Shown: positions 26,111 through 35,917, counted from the first letter of the stretch. The stretch: DNA of 64,000 nucleotides from Erythrobacter aurantius (GCF_023823125.1 NZ_CP090949.1:434001-498000), one strand, 5' to 3'. The notes: generated by a model not told the origin, from the sequence alone. Numbers and translations are program-made.

Positions 26111-26590
26111 TTAGCCGCGCTTCCCGGCAATCCGTGCGATTTCAGCCTGCACCATTTTTTCGACCATACCGGGGAGGTTCTTGTCGAGCCATTCTGCCAG
26201 CATCGGGCGTAGCAGTTCGCGAGTCAGACCTTCGAGAGAGGTTTCACCGGAACGCACGATCTGGGGCCGCGCCGGGGGCTGCGACAGCATTGCCAGAGCG
26301 GCGAGGTTTTCGTGCATTCCCTCACGGACTTCATCCGCCAGCAGCGGCGTTTCACCATCGTCTTCGATTTCGATCGCTTCGGAAAGCTCCATCTCGGCCA
26401 GATCAAGAACGCCATCATTGGGATCGAGAACAGCCTCTTCCTCGCCGGATTGATCAGGAAGTTCAGCATCTTGCGATGGCGTAGACTTGCGGTTGCGCAT
26501 TTGCAGAGCGCTTTCGCGATTATCGCGCGCGATCACCTTCTTGATCGATTCGAGAATCTCTTCAACCGACGCTTCGCTATTGTTCGCCAC
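26111..26590 (-). CDS. popZ: Pole-organising protein PopZ (DUF2497)
   Basis: A 159-residue protein with the PopZ layout. A short N-terminal helix (SVEEILESIKKVIARDN) is the client-binding part. An acidic, Pro-containing disordered middle spans about residues 35-105. The C-terminal oligomerisation domain includes LEGLTRELLRPMLAEWLDKN and LPGMVEKMVQAEIARIAGKRG. In Caulobacter PopZ forms a polar scaffold that tethers ParB-parS. It lies 12 kb from the candidate oriC and 21 kb from parB. The neighbouring valS gene of other alphaproteobacteria is absent. Confidence 0.85.
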   Translation of the reverse strand: MANNSEASVEEILESIKKVIARDNRESALQMRNRKSTPSQDAELPDQSGEEEAVLDPNDGVLDLAEMELSEAIEIEDDGETPLLADEVREGMHENLAALAMLSQPPARPQIVRSGETSLEGLTRELLRPMLAEWLDKNLPGMVEKMVQAEIARIAGKRG

Positions 26591-26664
26591 GAGCCTGCCC
26601 CTGCCCCATCAGATGTCTGTTCGAGTGAGAAGCCCCAAGACACCCACCATGCCGAATCACATGG

Positions 26665-28167
26665 TTAACGCTCGCTTTCAGGCTCCAGCACCGGACCTAT
26701 GAATGCATCCGCAGCTTTAATGTCAACGGTTCTAGTCGAATTGGCGGCCGGTTCAGCGTCACGGTCCCAATCCCATATGCGTCCCTTGACCCGATCATAA
26801 TTCACCTGCGGATCGTAAAGCGGACCGCCGGTATCGAGGTTGAGATCGCGCGCTTCGGCCTTGCCCATTGCAGCCAGCAGGCTGAAGCCCGCGACATAGG
26901 CATTGCGCCTAGCTGTCACCAATTGTGCGCGAGCAGTGAGCAGTTCCTGCTCGGCATTGAGGACATCGATGATGGTGCGATTCCCGATCGAATTTTCCGC
27001 ACGCACGCCCTCAAGGCTCAGTTCGGCAGCTTCCACTGCGGCTTGAGAACTTTCGATGACGGCGTTCGACGCCTGCCAGCTGGCATATGCGGCGCGGGTT
27101 TGCTGGATCACATTGCGTTCGGTTGCGATTACCTGTTCCAGCGCGGCGGTTTCGCGGGCTCCGGCCTGGCGCTGGCGCGCTGCAGGCAGTCCCCCCTGGA
27201 AAATCGGAATCGTGATGCGAACACCGGCGTTCGCGGTGGTTTCGCGCTGAACGAAATTGGCCGCGACAGGCCCGCCGAGTGTTCCGTAGAAGTCGCTATA
27301 GTCGTAATTCGCAAACAACCCGACGGTCGGAAGTCGCCCTGCTCCGGCGGCATCGGTGTCATAGCCCGCGGCCTGAGCGCGCTCCTTTGCGGCGATCAGG
27401 TCGGGATTGTTCTCAAGCGCGGTGACCACTGCCATGCCCACCGTTTCGGGAAGGCCGGGCAATGGAGGCGGGGCCTCAAGCCCCATGGGTGCACGCCCAA
27501 CAAGCTGGATATACGCCTCTCGTGCGCCGATGAGATTTGCGTAGGCGGTGCGCAGATCGCCTTCAGCAAGGGCCAACCGTGATTGCGCCTGGGCTACGTC
27601 CGTGCGGGTCAGATCGCCGATTTCGAACCGGTCACTGGTGGACTGGAAAGTAACCCGCAGCACTTCGACCTGATTGGCAGCAAGTTCTGCCAAGGCCTCT
27701 GTCCTGAGCACATCCATATATGCGGCGACAGTTTGGCTGAAAACCGAGCTTTCCGTCGCTCGCAGATCAGCCTGGCCAGCCGAAACACGTTCTTCAGCTG
27801 CGTTGATCGCGTTGCGTACGGCGCCACCCGCATAGATCGGAACCTGAAGCTGCGCGTTCACCCCAAGATTGCGCTCAGGCGCGGTGAACGAGTTGGCCGA
27901 CTGACGGAGAAATTCGACATGGGTAGCCGTTACGTTAACCGATGGCGTGCCCTGAGCCCGTTGGATCGGGACCCCTTCGTCGGTGGCGCGCTGGTTGGCG
28001 CGGGCGCCTTCGAGGGTGGGGTTGGTGTTGTAGACTGCCACCAATGCATCGCGAAGGGTTTCCGCCTGAGCGGGGAATGCCAGCCCGGCGAGGGCAATAG
28101 CTCCCAATGAGGCCGCTGCGCGTGCGGCGCCAGTCAGGCGGAATGTCGATGTCACGTAAAGGTCCAA
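26665..28167 (-). CDS. tolC: TolC-family outer-membrane efflux channel
   Basis: A 500-residue outer-membrane factor. The signal peptide ends near AFPAQA, and ETLRDALVAVYNTNPTLEGA is the typical start of TolC proteins. Two long alpha-hairpin repeats follow. The second includes AYASWQASNAVIESSQAAVE and IGNRTIIDVLNAEQELLTAR, the repeat-end signature. It serves type I secretion or RND pumps. The start overlaps the end of the Pcm-like gene by 16 bp, an order frequent in alphaproteobacteria. Confidence 0.93.
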   Translation of the reverse strand: MDLYVTSTFRLTGAARAAASLGAIALAGLAFPAQAETLRDALVAVYNTNPTLEGARANQRATDEGVPIQRAQGTPSVNVTATHVEFLRQSANSFTAPERNLGVNAQLQVPIYAGGAVRNAINAAEERVSAGQADLRATESSVFSQTVAAYMDVLRTEALAELAANQVEVLRVTFQSTSDRFEIGDLTRTDVAQAQSRLALAEGDLRTAYANLIGAREAYIQLVGRAPMGLEAPPPLPGLPETVGMAVVTALENNPDLIAAKERAQAAGYDTDAAGAGRLPTVGLFANYDYSDFYGTLGGPVAANFVQRETTANAGVRITIPIFQGGLPAARQRQAGARETAALEQVIATERNVIQQTRAAYASWQASNAVIESSQAAVEAAELSLEGVRAENSIGNRTIIDVLNAEQELLTARAQLVTARRNAYVAGFSLLAAMGKAEARDLNLDTGGPLYDPQVNYDRVKGRIWDWDRDAEPAANSTRTVDIKAADAFIGPVLEPESER

Positions 28168-28754
28168 CCCTTTGGTTTGTTGAAGGCGGAAATCACGGGC
28201 ATTCCGAGATCTTCGACAGGTTCGAGCGACAGCTTGCCCGCGATCTTGCGGCCCGAAGCAAGCCGGGTGACCTGACGCAGAACGAGGCCCGAAACGATCC
28301 GCCCACCTTCAACGAGGCAGGCAGGCAGGCTCGATGGCAATTCTTCGATCGCCCCGTCGACAAGGATCAGCGAATATTCGCCTTTCGGCAACTTGCCTTG
28401 CGCCGCATCAGCGCTCGAAATGGCGGTCACTTCGCTTACCAAGGGCGCAATCAGCGTTTCGAGATAGGCTGTGCCGCCGCTGATTACCAAGGCGCGGTCT
28501 GCGGGCAGGGGCGCGGCTTCAAGCAGCAGCTTTCCGTAAAACAGGGGCGATGCGAGATGCGCACCCTCCGAAAGCGAAACTGACCGATCGATATAGGCAA
28601 GCCCGGCCTTTTCCTCCGGAAGGAAATCCTCACGCGGGACAGCGAGCATGCGGGCGAGGATGAATTCCTCGTTTACCCCGCTTGTGCGAAGCTGGCTGTC
28701 GATCATAGCCTTGCGGGCAGCCTTGGTGTCACGGGTCAAAGTGGTATTGGTCAT
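28152..28754 (-). CDS. Protein-L-isoaspartate O-methyltransferase-like protein, probably degenerate
   Basis: A 200-residue member of the Pcm family, recognised by RKAMIDSQLRTSGVNEEFIL and VPREDFLPEEKAGLAYIDRS. The SAM loop, normally a Gly-rich GTGSGY-type sequence, reads LVISGGTAYLETLIAPL here, and the following acidic position is changed. Methyltransferase activity is therefore doubtful. Such Pcm-like proteins ahead of tolC are common in alphaproteobacteria and may have another role. An upstream in-frame ATG at 28787 exists, but 28754 fits the family better. Confidence 0.82.
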   Translation of the reverse strand: MTNTTLTRDTKAARKAMIDSQLRTSGVNEEFILARMLAVPREDFLPEEKAGLAYIDRSVSLSEGAHLASPLFYGKLLLEAAPLPADRALVISGGTAYLETLIAPLVSEVTAISSADAAQGKLPKGEYSLILVDGAIEELPSSLPACLVEGGRIVSGLVLRQVTRLASGRKIAGKLSLEPVEDLGMPVISAFNKPKGWTFT

Positions 28755-28956
28755 GCGGTACTCCGTCCAACTGTATTGGCATCGCAATACAGCTCGTCAA
28801 CCCCTTCCTAGCCATCCGGCAATCCGGTTCCAAGCAATTTGCGTGGCGATCCGTGAAGCTTCCCTTTGACCTGTCACCAAGCCGCGTCATATGGGGCGAA
28901 TAATCAGACCATCGGCGAACCGAGAGGCGGTTTCGACCGATACCAGGAGGGCTTCG

Positions 28957-30402
28957 ATGAGTGACATTGCCAAGACAACACGCAACGACGGGGAAATTTT
29001 CGGCGCGATCGGTGAGGTTCGCATAGAAACCGATTCGCTTGGCGAAGTCGCCTGCCCGGTTGATGCCCATTGGGGAGCGCAGAGCCAGCGCAGTCTCGCC
29101 AACTTCGCGATCGGCACGGAAACCATGCCGGAACCCCTGATCAAGGCTTTGGGGATTCAGAAGCAGTCAGCGGCGAAGGCAAACATGGACCTCGGTGTCC
29201 TTGACCCGAAACTGGGCGATGCAATTGTCGCTGCGGCTAGCGAGGTTATCGACGGCACTCTGGCGGATCAGTTTCCGCTGAGCGTCTGGCAGACGGGTTC
29301 GGGCACCCAGTCCAATATGAATGCCAACGAGGTAATCGCCAGCCGCGCCAACCAAATCCTTACCGGGGTTCACGGCGGGAAGGATCCTGTTCACCCCAAC
29401 GATCACTGCAACATGGGGCAGAGCTCGAACGATACCTTCCCCACCGCGATGCACATCGCTGCTGCCAGCGAGACGATCGATCGCCTGATCCCTGCCCTTG
29501 ATCAGCTTCACGCAGCGCTGGATTCAAAGGCCAAGGCGTTCGCCCATATCGTCAAGATCGGCCGCACCCATTTGCAGGATGCCACCCCGCTTACGCTGGG
29601 TCAGGAGTTCTCGGGCTACGCCAAGCAGGTCGAATACGGCATCGCCCGGATCCGTAATGCCCTGCCCCGCGTACTCGAACTGGCGCAAGGCGGCACTGCC
29701 GTCGGCACAGGGATCAATTCGAAGGCCGGCTTTGCCGAAAAGTTCGCAGAGCATGTTGCCGCGATCACCGGCCATGATTTCGTGACCGCTGCCAACAAGT
29801 TCGAAGCGCTCGCCGCGCATGATGCACTGGTGGAATTGTCCGGCGCGTTGAATTCGGTTGCCGTCAGCCTGATGAAGATCGCAAATGACATCCGCCTGCT
29901 GGGCTCGGGTCCACGCTGCGGCCTTGGCGAAATCTCGCTGCCCGCCAACGAACCCGGCTCTTCGATCATGCCGGGCAAGGTAAACCCCACCCAATGCGAA
30001 GCGATTACAATGGTTTGCGCACAGGTCATGGGCAATCATGTGACCGTCAGCGTTGCCGGGTCGAACGGGCATATGGAGCTGAACGTCTTCAAGCCGGTGA
30101 TGATCTACAATGTGCTGCAATCGATCCGCCTGCTTGCCGATTCATCGCGCAGCTTCACCGAGCATTGCGTTTCCGGCATCGAGGCCAACGAGGCCCGCAT
30201 CGAGAAGCTGCTCAATGAAAGCCTGATGCTCGTCACCGCGCTCAACCCGCACATCGGCTATGACAACGCGGCGAAAATCGCGAAGAAAGCGCATGCCGAA
30301 GGGACTACGTTGAAAGAAGCTGGGCTTGCACTCGGCCTGCTCACCGAAGAGCAGTTTGCCCAGTGGATCGTCCCTGCGGACATGATCAAACCGCGCGACT
30401 GA
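28957..30402 (+). CDS. fumC: Fumarate hydratase class II FumC
   Basis: A 481-residue iron-free fumarase of the TCA cycle. It carries [20 protein letters not shown], the [19 protein letters not shown] segment, [20 protein letters not shown] and the superfamily signature [16 protein letters not shown]. An N-terminal extension of about 20 residues is present. The start at 28957 follows a strong AGGAGG site. It is monocistronic and diverges from the Pcm/TolC pair. Confidence 0.96.
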   Translation: MSDIAKTTRNDGEIFGAIGEVRIETDSLGEVACPVDAHWGAQSQRSLANFAIGTETMPEPLIKALGIQKQSAAKANMDLGVLDPKLGDAIVAAASEVIDGTLADQFPLSVWQTGSGTQSNMNANEVIASRANQILTGVHGGKDPVHPNDHCNMGQSSNDTFPTAMHIAAASETIDRLIPALDQLHAALDSKAKAFAHIVKIGRTHLQDATPLTLGQEFSGYAKQVEYGIARIRNALPRVLELAQGGTAVGTGINSKAGFAEKFAEHVAAITGHDFVTAANKFEALAAHDALVELSGALNSVAVSLMKIANDIRLLGSGPRCGLGEISLPANEPGSSIMPGKVNPTQCEAITMVCAQVMGNHVTVSVAGSNGHMELNVFKPVMIYNVLQSIRLLADSSRSFTEHCVSGIEANEARIEKLLNESLMLVTALNPHIGYDNAAKIAKKAHAEGTTLKEAGLALGLLTEEQFAQWIVPADMIKPRD

Positions 30403-30531
30403 GCGCGGCAGAAAGGGGGCTGAAGGCGGCTCAAACCGATCTGACGCCCCCCGATCATTCGACCAAGCGGGCATTCCGCCCGACGACCGATTGGCGCTTT
30501 CCGGCATGACGCGCTATCTCGCTTGTCAGCC

Positions 30532-31779
30532 ATGGATCTGAGCCGAACTCCCGAAGCGCTTGACAGGACAGCGCCAGCCAGCGTGCCGTTTCGCACGGTG
30601 CTGTTGTCGATGGTGCTCTTGTGGGGCACCTATTTTTTCCTGATCAGCATCCGCAGTTTCATTCTCGATCTCGACATGCAGATCGACATGGCGGTGCGGC
30701 GCGGGCTGGTGACGATTGCCGGCATTGGACTGACCATAGCGCTTTGGGCTTTGCTCCGGCTGGTCGATCGGCATGCCTTGTGGGTCAAGATCGGCGCGGC
30801 GAGCCTGTTCGCCATCCCGGTTGCGATCGGCATCGGCCAGATCAACCAATTCGCTTTCCAGGACATTCAGCAGGAACTCGAACAGCGCTTTGCCGAAGAG
30901 CGCGGCTTCCGCTTCGACGACCAGGGCAACCTTCTTTATGACCTGCCCGAGGGAATTCGGGTCGAAGCTCCTGGGCCGGATGGGTCAGGCCGGCCGCAAG
31001 TTTCCGAATCGCTGATCATCGCTCCGGCAGAATTGCGCGAGGATTCGTGGAAGGCAGTGCTCGAGATTGCGCTGGGCCGCTATTTCCTGCTGCTTGCCTG
31101 GGCATCAACCTATTTCGCCCTGCTTGCAGGCGTTCAGGCGCGGGCGGCAGAGCGCCGCGAGCAGCAATTCCGATCGGCCGCCAAAGCCGCCGAACTTCGA
31201 TCCTTGCGGTATCAGGTCAACCCGCATTTCCTGTTCAACACTCTGAACTCGCTTTCGGCCCTCGTCATGACAGGCAAGGCAGACAGGGCCGAGCGCATGA
31301 TCCAGACGATCAGCCGGTTTTATCGCCACAGCCTTGCGGATGAGCCGACCAGCGACGTTTACCTGAAGGACGAGTTCGATCTGCAGCGGCTCTACCTCGA
31401 CATAGAAGCGGTGCGTTTCCCCGAACGGTTGAGCTGTGTGTTCGATCTTCCCACCGAACTCGAAAAAGCGCGGGTTCCGGGCATGATCCTGCAACCGCTG
31501 GTCGAAAACTCGGTCAAATACGCCGTTTCAGCCGTTTCCCGCCCGATCACCATCACCGTTTCCGCGCGTGAGGAATTCGATCGTCTGGTGGTCACGGTAA
31601 GCGATAACGGGCCCGGCGTACCCGACGCGGCAAAGCACGGATTCGGCATCGGGCTGGCTAATGTTCGGGATCGCCTTGAGGCCCGTTTCGGCGCCGACAT
31701 AGGATTCAGTTCCACGCCCGTGCCCGGCGGCTATCAAACAGAGATCCGCATTCCGCTGTCGCGACCGGCGCAACATTGA
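30532..31779 (+). CDS. LytS-type sensor histidine kinase
   Basis: A 415-residue membrane kinase. About four transmembrane helices lie in residues 20-205, with a polar periplasmic or loop region between. The His_kinase domain has the phospho-acceptor in RYQVNPHFLFNTLNSLSAL. The ATP lid and N-box are QPLVENSVKYAVSAVSR, with DNGPGVPDAAKHGFGIGLAN as the G box. It forms a two-component pair with the LytTR regulator 9 bp downstream. The signal is unknown. A TTG three codons upstream is an alternative start. Confidence 0.92.
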   Translation: MDLSRTPEALDRTAPASVPFRTVLLSMVLLWGTYFFLISIRSFILDLDMQIDMAVRRGLVTIAGIGLTIALWALLRLVDRHALWVKIGAASLFAIPVAIGIGQINQFAFQDIQQELEQRFAEERGFRFDDQGNLLYDLPEGIRVEAPGPDGSGRPQVSESLIIAPAELREDSWKAVLEIALGRYFLLLAWASTYFALLAGVQARAAERREQQFRSAAKAAELRSLRYQVNPHFLFNTLNSLSALVMTGKADRAERMIQTISRFYRHSLADEPTSDVYLKDEFDLQRLYLDIEAVRFPERLSCVFDLPTELEKARVPGMILQPLVENSVKYAVSAVSRPITITVSAREEFDRLVVTVSDNGPGVPDAAKHGFGIGLANVRDRLEARFGADIGFSSTPVPGGYQTEIRIPLSRPAQH

Positions 31780-31788
31780 TGGAATCCG

Positions 31789-32556
31789 ATGGCTGACACA
31801 GAAACCCAATCGCAATCTCTCCGGACCCTGATCGTCGATGACGAACCGCTGGCGGTTGAGCGCATTCAGGTGATTTGTGCGGAGTTATCGGCGATCCGTG
31901 TCGTGGGAACTGCCAGCGATGGCGCTGCGGCTTTGCGGCTTGCGGAAAAGCTCGAACCCGATCTGGTGCTGCTGGACATGACCATGCCCGAGCTTGACGG
32001 ATTGGGCGTGGCCCGGAAGTTTGCCGAGCAGGATGATCCTCCAGCGGTAATTTTTGTCACCGCGCATGATCATTTCGCGGTCGAGGCCTTCGATCTGGAA
32101 GCGATCGATTATGTGTTGAAACCCGTTTCTGCCGAACGGTTGGAGCGCGCCATCGAACGCGCTGTCGCCCGGCGCGGCGAGCGCAAGGAATCACCCGGCA
32201 AATGGCTCGAAGAGCTATGGGTTCCGCACCGTTCGGAATTGCTGCGGATTGCCGTGAGCGAAGTTCACCAGATCGATGCCGAGCGCGATTACGTAAGGCT
32301 GCATGTGGGCGATCCGGAAGATCCTTCATCGGATTCGCGATCCTATCTTCTGCTCCAGACCATTGCCGGACTGGAAGCGCGGCTTGATCCGGAACAGTTC
32401 ATCCGCATCCACCGATCCACCATCCTGCGCAGAGACAACATCCGTGGCTTGCGCCATGACGGGCTCGGGGTCTGGTCGGCCGAATTGCAGAACGGCGAAG
32501 CCTTGAGGATCGGACGAACCTATCTCTCCAAAGTCAAGGCGATGGCTGGTCGTTGA
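31789..32556 (+). CDS. LytTR-family response regulator
   Basis: A 255-residue regulator. The receiver domain has LIVDDEPLAVERI, the phospho-Asp in DLVLLDMTMPELDGLG and the Lys of IDYVLKPVSAERL. The C-terminal LytTR DNA-binding domain includes VHQIDAERDYVRLHV, the EQFIRIHRSTILRRDNIRGL segment and GRTYLSKVKAM. It is cotranscribed with the LytS-type kinase. Targets cannot be read from the sequence. Confidence 0.93.
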   Translation: MADTETQSQSLRTLIVDDEPLAVERIQVICAELSAIRVVGTASDGAAALRLAEKLEPDLVLLDMTMPELDGLGVARKFAEQDDPPAVIFVTAHDHFAVEAFDLEAIDYVLKPVSAERLERAIERAVARRGERKESPGKWLEELWVPHRSELLRIAVSEVHQIDAERDYVRLHVGDPEDPSSDSRSYLLLQTIAGLEARLDPEQFIRIHRSTILRRDNIRGLRHDGLGVWSAELQNGEALRIGRTYLSKVKAMAGR

Positions 32557-32601
32557 CCTGCGAGTGCGGCTGATTGCCGCTGGACCTGATTGTCAGATCC
32601 C

Positions 32602-32648
32602 AAAAAAGAAGCGGCCCGAACCCCGGGACTGATGAGGGTTCGAGCCGC
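32602..32648 (-). terminator. Intrinsic terminator after the UrcA gene
   Basis: On the minus strand GCGGCTCGAACCC (32636-32648) pairs with GGGTTCGGGCCGC (32611-32624 region) across a short loop. TTCTTTTTTG follows. It ends the urcA transcript and may also limit the convergent response-regulator transcript. Confidence 0.75.
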
Positions 32649-32700
32649 AATGTACTGCGCCACAATTCGTTCGGGGAGTGGGCAGCGAATGGAACGCGGT

Positions 32701-33009
32701 TCAGCCGCCGCGCCGTTCGTTTTCGGCAATCGCCGCTACCTGGCGCTTGGCGCTCGCGGTTGCCTTGGCGAGGCAATCGCGTGCCGCCATTGAGCGGATA
32801 CGGGTGCCGGTCGGCATTTCGTCGATCTGGCAGACCTGGCGCGCCGCACGATTGATCCGCTCATCAAGCAGTCGCTGGCCTTCGGGCGTATCAAGGTCGA
32901 GACCGGCAGTGCTGATCACCTGGGTCGGCAAGTCAGCGGGACCGGCCAGAGCTGGGCTCGCGGAAAGGGCAAGGCCAATACTGGCCGTGGCAAGTGCAAG
33001 AACTTTCAT
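32701..33009 (-). CDS. UrcA family protein
   Basis: A 102-residue small exported protein. The signal peptide MKVLALATASIGLALSASPA is followed by a mature part with two cysteines (RQVCQIDEMPTG and ARDCLAKATASAKRQVAAIA) that may form a disulfide. UrcA proteins are frequent in Sphingomonadales and related groups, and their function is unknown. It is monocistronic with its own terminator. Confidence 0.88.
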   Translation of the reverse strand: MKVLALATASIGLALSASPALAGPADLPTQVISTAGLDLDTPEGQRLLDERINRAARQVCQIDEMPTGTRIRSMAARDCLAKATASAKRQVAAIAENERRGG

Positions 33010-33237
33010 CTCTCTTCTCCTGTCAGCAAGTGCGGCGGTGTTCGATCGGGGTTTCGAACCGGGGATACCAACCGCCCTGCTGTGTTAGAGAGATAAGGCA
33101 GCCTCCGGATACCGTCACCCGGTGCTCGACGAACCGGCATCAACCCGTCGATTGACGACCACAGAGAAGATCGAGGGATGATCAGGCCCGACAAAGCGCG
33201 GATTTGAAACGATCAGCGATATCGCCATATTGCTGGA

Positions 33238-33510
33238 GTGATATTTACGCTCGCCATCATGTTCCTGCTGGGAATCGGCAATTTCGCACTTCACCGTGCC
33301 GTGCTCGAAAGCGGGCACCCGCTGGTCGAACAGCTTCCCGGTCTTGCCCAGTCACTCGGCGGAAGGCTGACGCTGGCGGCTGAATTTCTGGTGCTACTGG
33401 CGGCGATGCTGCTGGTGGCCAATGGCTGGAGCGAACTGGCATGGGTCTATGCAGGTTACAGCGCTCTCAATGTCGCATCAGCTTGGCTGATCTTGTCCGG
33501 ACGCGTCTGA
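33238..33510 (+). CDS. Small two-helix membrane protein
   Basis: A 90-residue hydrophobic protein with a helix at the N-terminus (FTLAIMFLLGIGNFALHRAV). Two more hydrophobic stretches follow (LAAEFLVLLAAMLLVANGW and YAGYSALNVASAWLILSG). The longest form starts with GTG at 33238, and an ATG at 33259 is a plausible alternative. The upstream 228 bp to urcA show no other feature. I do not recognise a family. Confidence 0.65.
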   Translation: MIFTLAIMFLLGIGNFALHRAVLESGHPLVEQLPGLAQSLGGRLTLAAEFLVLLAAMLLVANGWSELAWVYAGYSALNVASAWLILSGRV

Positions 33511-33562
33511 GCGCGGCTTTGGTCTTGCAGCTTGCGTCCGATAAGGCATTGGGAATCACACC

Positions 33563-34321
33563 ATGACGACGCGCCTGTTCCACATCAGCGATGTCCACTT
33601 CGGGATCGAGAATCGCGCCGCACTTGATAGCGTCGCGCGCGCCATCGCGGATGAGCAACCCGATTTGCTCGTCTGCACCGGTGATCTGACCCAGCGGGCA
33701 AAGCATTCGGAATATGCCGCCGCGGCAGACTGGTTTGCATCGTTGGGAGTACCGGTCTGGATCGACCCGGGCAATCACGACATGCCCTATTACAGCCCGA
33801 TTGAACGGTTCACCGATCCCTATCGCCGCTATCGCCGACTGAAGGAAGCGGTTTCGGTCGAGGCGTTCGAGACGGACGATATCGTCTTGCTGCCGCTTCG
33901 TACCACCGTCCCGGCCCAGAAGCGCTGGCCATGGTCCGATGGAGTGATCACGGCCATCGCGTTGGCAGAAGCGCACGAACGGCTCGCTCCATTTGGTGGC
34001 GACGAACGCCATGTCGTCATCACCGCACATCATCCGCTGCATGGGCCAAGCGTCGAAGGCCCCAATGCGACCATCGGAGGCGATGCCGCCTTTGCGTCGC
34101 TGGCGCAGGCTGGAATGAACGCCGTGCTCAGCGGACACATCCACAAACCCTTCAACGATTTTCGCGGCGATGGCGGGGCACGGGCGCAGGTCATCGGCGC
34201 TGGTACGCTGTCGCGAAGGCTGCGGCACGGGGCGCCGCCTTCGTACAATGTCCTCACCTGCAAGAAGGGGGCTGACGAAATCGAAGTGGAACTGAGAGAG
34301 CTGCCCCATACCGTCCGGTAA
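33563..34321 (+). CDS. Calcineurin-like metallophosphoesterase
   Basis: A 252-residue phosphoesterase with the dimetal motifs in order: FHISDVHFGIENRAA (DxH), LLVCTGDLTQRAKHSEY (GD), IDPGNHDMPYY (GNHD), ITAHHPLHGP (H) and LSGHIHKPFNDF (GHxH). It resembles the cyclic-nucleotide phosphodiesterase group (CpdA-like), but the substrate is not certain. It is cytoplasmic, with no signal peptide. Confidence 0.9.
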   Translation: MTTRLFHISDVHFGIENRAALDSVARAIADEQPDLLVCTGDLTQRAKHSEYAAAADWFASLGVPVWIDPGNHDMPYYSPIERFTDPYRRYRRLKEAVSVEAFETDDIVLLPLRTTVPAQKRWPWSDGVITAIALAEAHERLAPFGGDERHVVITAHHPLHGPSVEGPNATIGGDAAFASLAQAGMNAVLSGHIHKPFNDFRGDGGARAQVIGAGTLSRRLRHGAPPSYNVLTCKKGADEIEVELRELPHTVR

Positions 34322-34414
34322 GATGGGCCGCCGATCGCTTAACCTTTTTTATCGGACGGCTGTTAACGGAATATTGGCGATGATTCCGGCGAAAAACACG
34401 CTGGAGGTCGTACG

Positions 34415-34612
34415 ATGGACTTGTTGAAGGCTATGGTCGTTGCCGCACTCGTAACAGGTTGTGTGGCCGTGGTGATTGGAACGCAGGGCTCAACGGGTGG
34501 GCAGCTCGCAGTGCATTCGATGGCGATTGGCGATTACAAGATGTTCTGGTCGTGGCCGCTGTTCGTTGTCGGAACCAGTCTCGCCTGGGCTTTGATGCTG
34601 CTGCAACGCTGA
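34415..34612 (+). CDS. Small two-helix membrane peptide
   Basis: A 65-residue peptide. One helix (MVVAALVTGCVAVVIGT) and a C-terminal helix (WPLFVVGTSLAWALMLL) flank a short loop. GGAGGT precedes the ATG at good spacing, supporting translation. The function is unknown. A bidirectional terminator follows. Confidence 0.75.
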   Translation: MDLLKAMVVAALVTGCVAVVIGTQGSTGGQLAVHSMAIGDYKMFWSWPLFVVGTSLAWALMLLQR

Positions 34613-34634
34613 GCCGATGATCCGACCATAAAGG

Positions 34635-34671
34635 AAAAAGGCGGCCTTCCCGAAGGAAGACCGCCCTTTTT
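34635..34671. terminator. Bidirectional intrinsic terminator
   Basis: AAAAAGGCGGCCTTCC, a CGAA loop and GGAAGACCGCCCTTTTT form a long stem with one mismatch and A/T flanks. It lies between the convergent small membrane peptide gene and rpsI. Confidence 0.88.
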
Positions 34672-34694
34672 CGTGTTCGAGGCTGTGCCTGAAA

Positions 34695-35222
34695 TCAGCG
34701 CTTCGAGAACTGGAAGCTGCGGCGTGCCTTGGCACGGCCATACTTCTTACGCTCGACCACGCGGCTGTCGCGGGTAAGGAACCCGGCGGCCTTCACGGTG
34801 CTGCGCAGTTCCGGCTCATACTTGGTCAGAGCCTGGCTGATGCCATGCTTCACCGCGCCAGCCTGACCCGAAAGGCCGCCGCCGCGGACCGTTGCGACAA
34901 CGTCGTACTGTCCGGTGCGATCGGTGATCCCGAAAGGCTGGTTGATGATGAGACGCAGCGTCGGGCGTGCGAAATAGGTTTCCTGATCGCGGCCGTTGAC
35001 GGTGATCTTGCCGGTGCCGGGCTTGAGCCAAACGCGGGCCACGGCGTCCTTGCGGCGGCCGGTGGCGTAGGCGCGGCCCTGCGCATCAAGTTCCTGCTGG
35101 CGCAGGGGAGCCGAATTCTGGGCAACCACCGCCGCATCTGCGGCAGGCGCGTCGCCAGCGATTTCCTTGAGATCCGACAGATCGGACACGGTGTTGGTTT
35201 CGCCAGTGTTTTCGCTGACCAT
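34695..35222 (-). CDS. rpsI: 30S ribosomal protein S9
   Basis: A 175-residue S9. The core begins [18 protein letters not shown] near residue 52 and ends with the basic tail [17 protein letters not shown] that reaches the P-site tRNA. An N-terminal extension of about 50 residues, acidic and Ala-rich, is longer than in E. coli S9 but known in alphaproteobacteria. The start overlaps the rplM stop by 1 bp. Confidence 0.96.
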   Translation of the reverse strand: MVSENTGETNTVSDLSDLKEIAGDAPAADAAVVAQNSAPLRQQELDAQGRAYATGRRKDAVARVWLKPGTGKITVNGRDQETYFARPTLRLIINQPFGITDRTGQYDVVATVRGGGLSGQAGAVKHGISQALTKYEPELRSTVKAAGFLTRDSRVVERKKYGRAKARRSFQFSKR

Positions 35223-35701
35223 TATGCGGAGACCTTGTTCTTGCGATTCATGGAAGCAACGTCGAGCACTTCGGGCTTCTGGCCGTCATGCGGATGCTCG
35301 GTGCCGGAATAGAGGTGCAGCGCCTTCATCTGCGCACGACCAAGCGGACCGCGCGGGATCATGCGCTCGACAGCCTTTTCAAGCACACGCTCGGGGAAAC
35401 GGCCTTCCAGCACCTTCGCCGGGGTGGTTTCCTTGATGCCACCGGGGTGGCCGGTGTGCTTGTAGTAGACCTTGTCGGTCGACTTCTTGCCGGTGAACTT
35501 TACCTTGTCGACGTTGATCACGATCACGTGATCGCCGCAATCGACATGCGGAGTGAAGCTCGGCTTGTGCTTGCCGCGCAGGATGTTGGCGATGATCGAG
35601 GCAACGCGGCCGACAACGAGGCCGTCTGCATCAATCAGGTGCCATTTCTTTTCGACCTCTGCCGGCTTCACCGACTTGGTCTGCTTGCTGAGCGCCTTCA
35701 T
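35222..35701 (-). CDS. rplM: 50S ribosomal protein L13
   Basis: A 159-residue L13. Signatures are [38 protein letters not shown] and [20 protein letters not shown]. It is the first gene of the rplM-rpsI operon. A leader of about 115-120 nt could host autoregulation, as known in E. coli. Confidence 0.97.
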   Translation of the reverse strand: MKALSKQTKSVKPAEVEKKWHLIDADGLVVGRVASIIANILRGKHKPSFTPHVDCGDHVIVINVDKVKFTGKKSTDKVYYKHTGHPGGIKETTPAKVLEGRFPERVLEKAVERMIPRGPLGRAQMKALHLYSGTEHPHDGQKPEVLDVASMNRKNKVSA

Positions 35702-35820
35702 GGCTGGTTAGTCCTTGAACCAAAGGGTTGCGAATATTCCATTCCCGTCGCGGGCCGTTCGAACCGGTTGAACGCAAGGGAATCGCGGCCCGCCCGCATG
35801 GGCTGGCCTGTCGTGGGGCG

Positions 35821-35849
35821 CATTTGTCGTCAGAAGTGGCTTCAGTCAA
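35821..35849 (-). promoter_or_regulatory. Candidate promoter of rplM-rpsI
   Basis: On the minus strand TTGACT (35844-35849) and CAAATG (35821-35826) are separated by 17 bp, about 120 bp upstream of rplM. The -35 is strong and the -10 is weak. Confidence 0.4.
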
Positions 35850-35917
35850 GCAAAACCGGGGCATTCACATGAGGTAAAATAATACCGCGCTAGCCTGCGG
35901 GGGAGCCGCGAGGTGCC

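Noticed and set aside
33030..33070. TTCGAACC-containing sequence considered as a tRNA T-arm
   Set aside because: No acceptor stem, D-arm or anticodon arm can be placed around it. No tRNA was found in the window.
35525..35536. GATCACGTGATC palindrome in rplM considered as a parS site
   Set aside because: It shares only the CACGTG core. The outer bases do not match the TGTTTC/GAAACA arms of the four parS sites.
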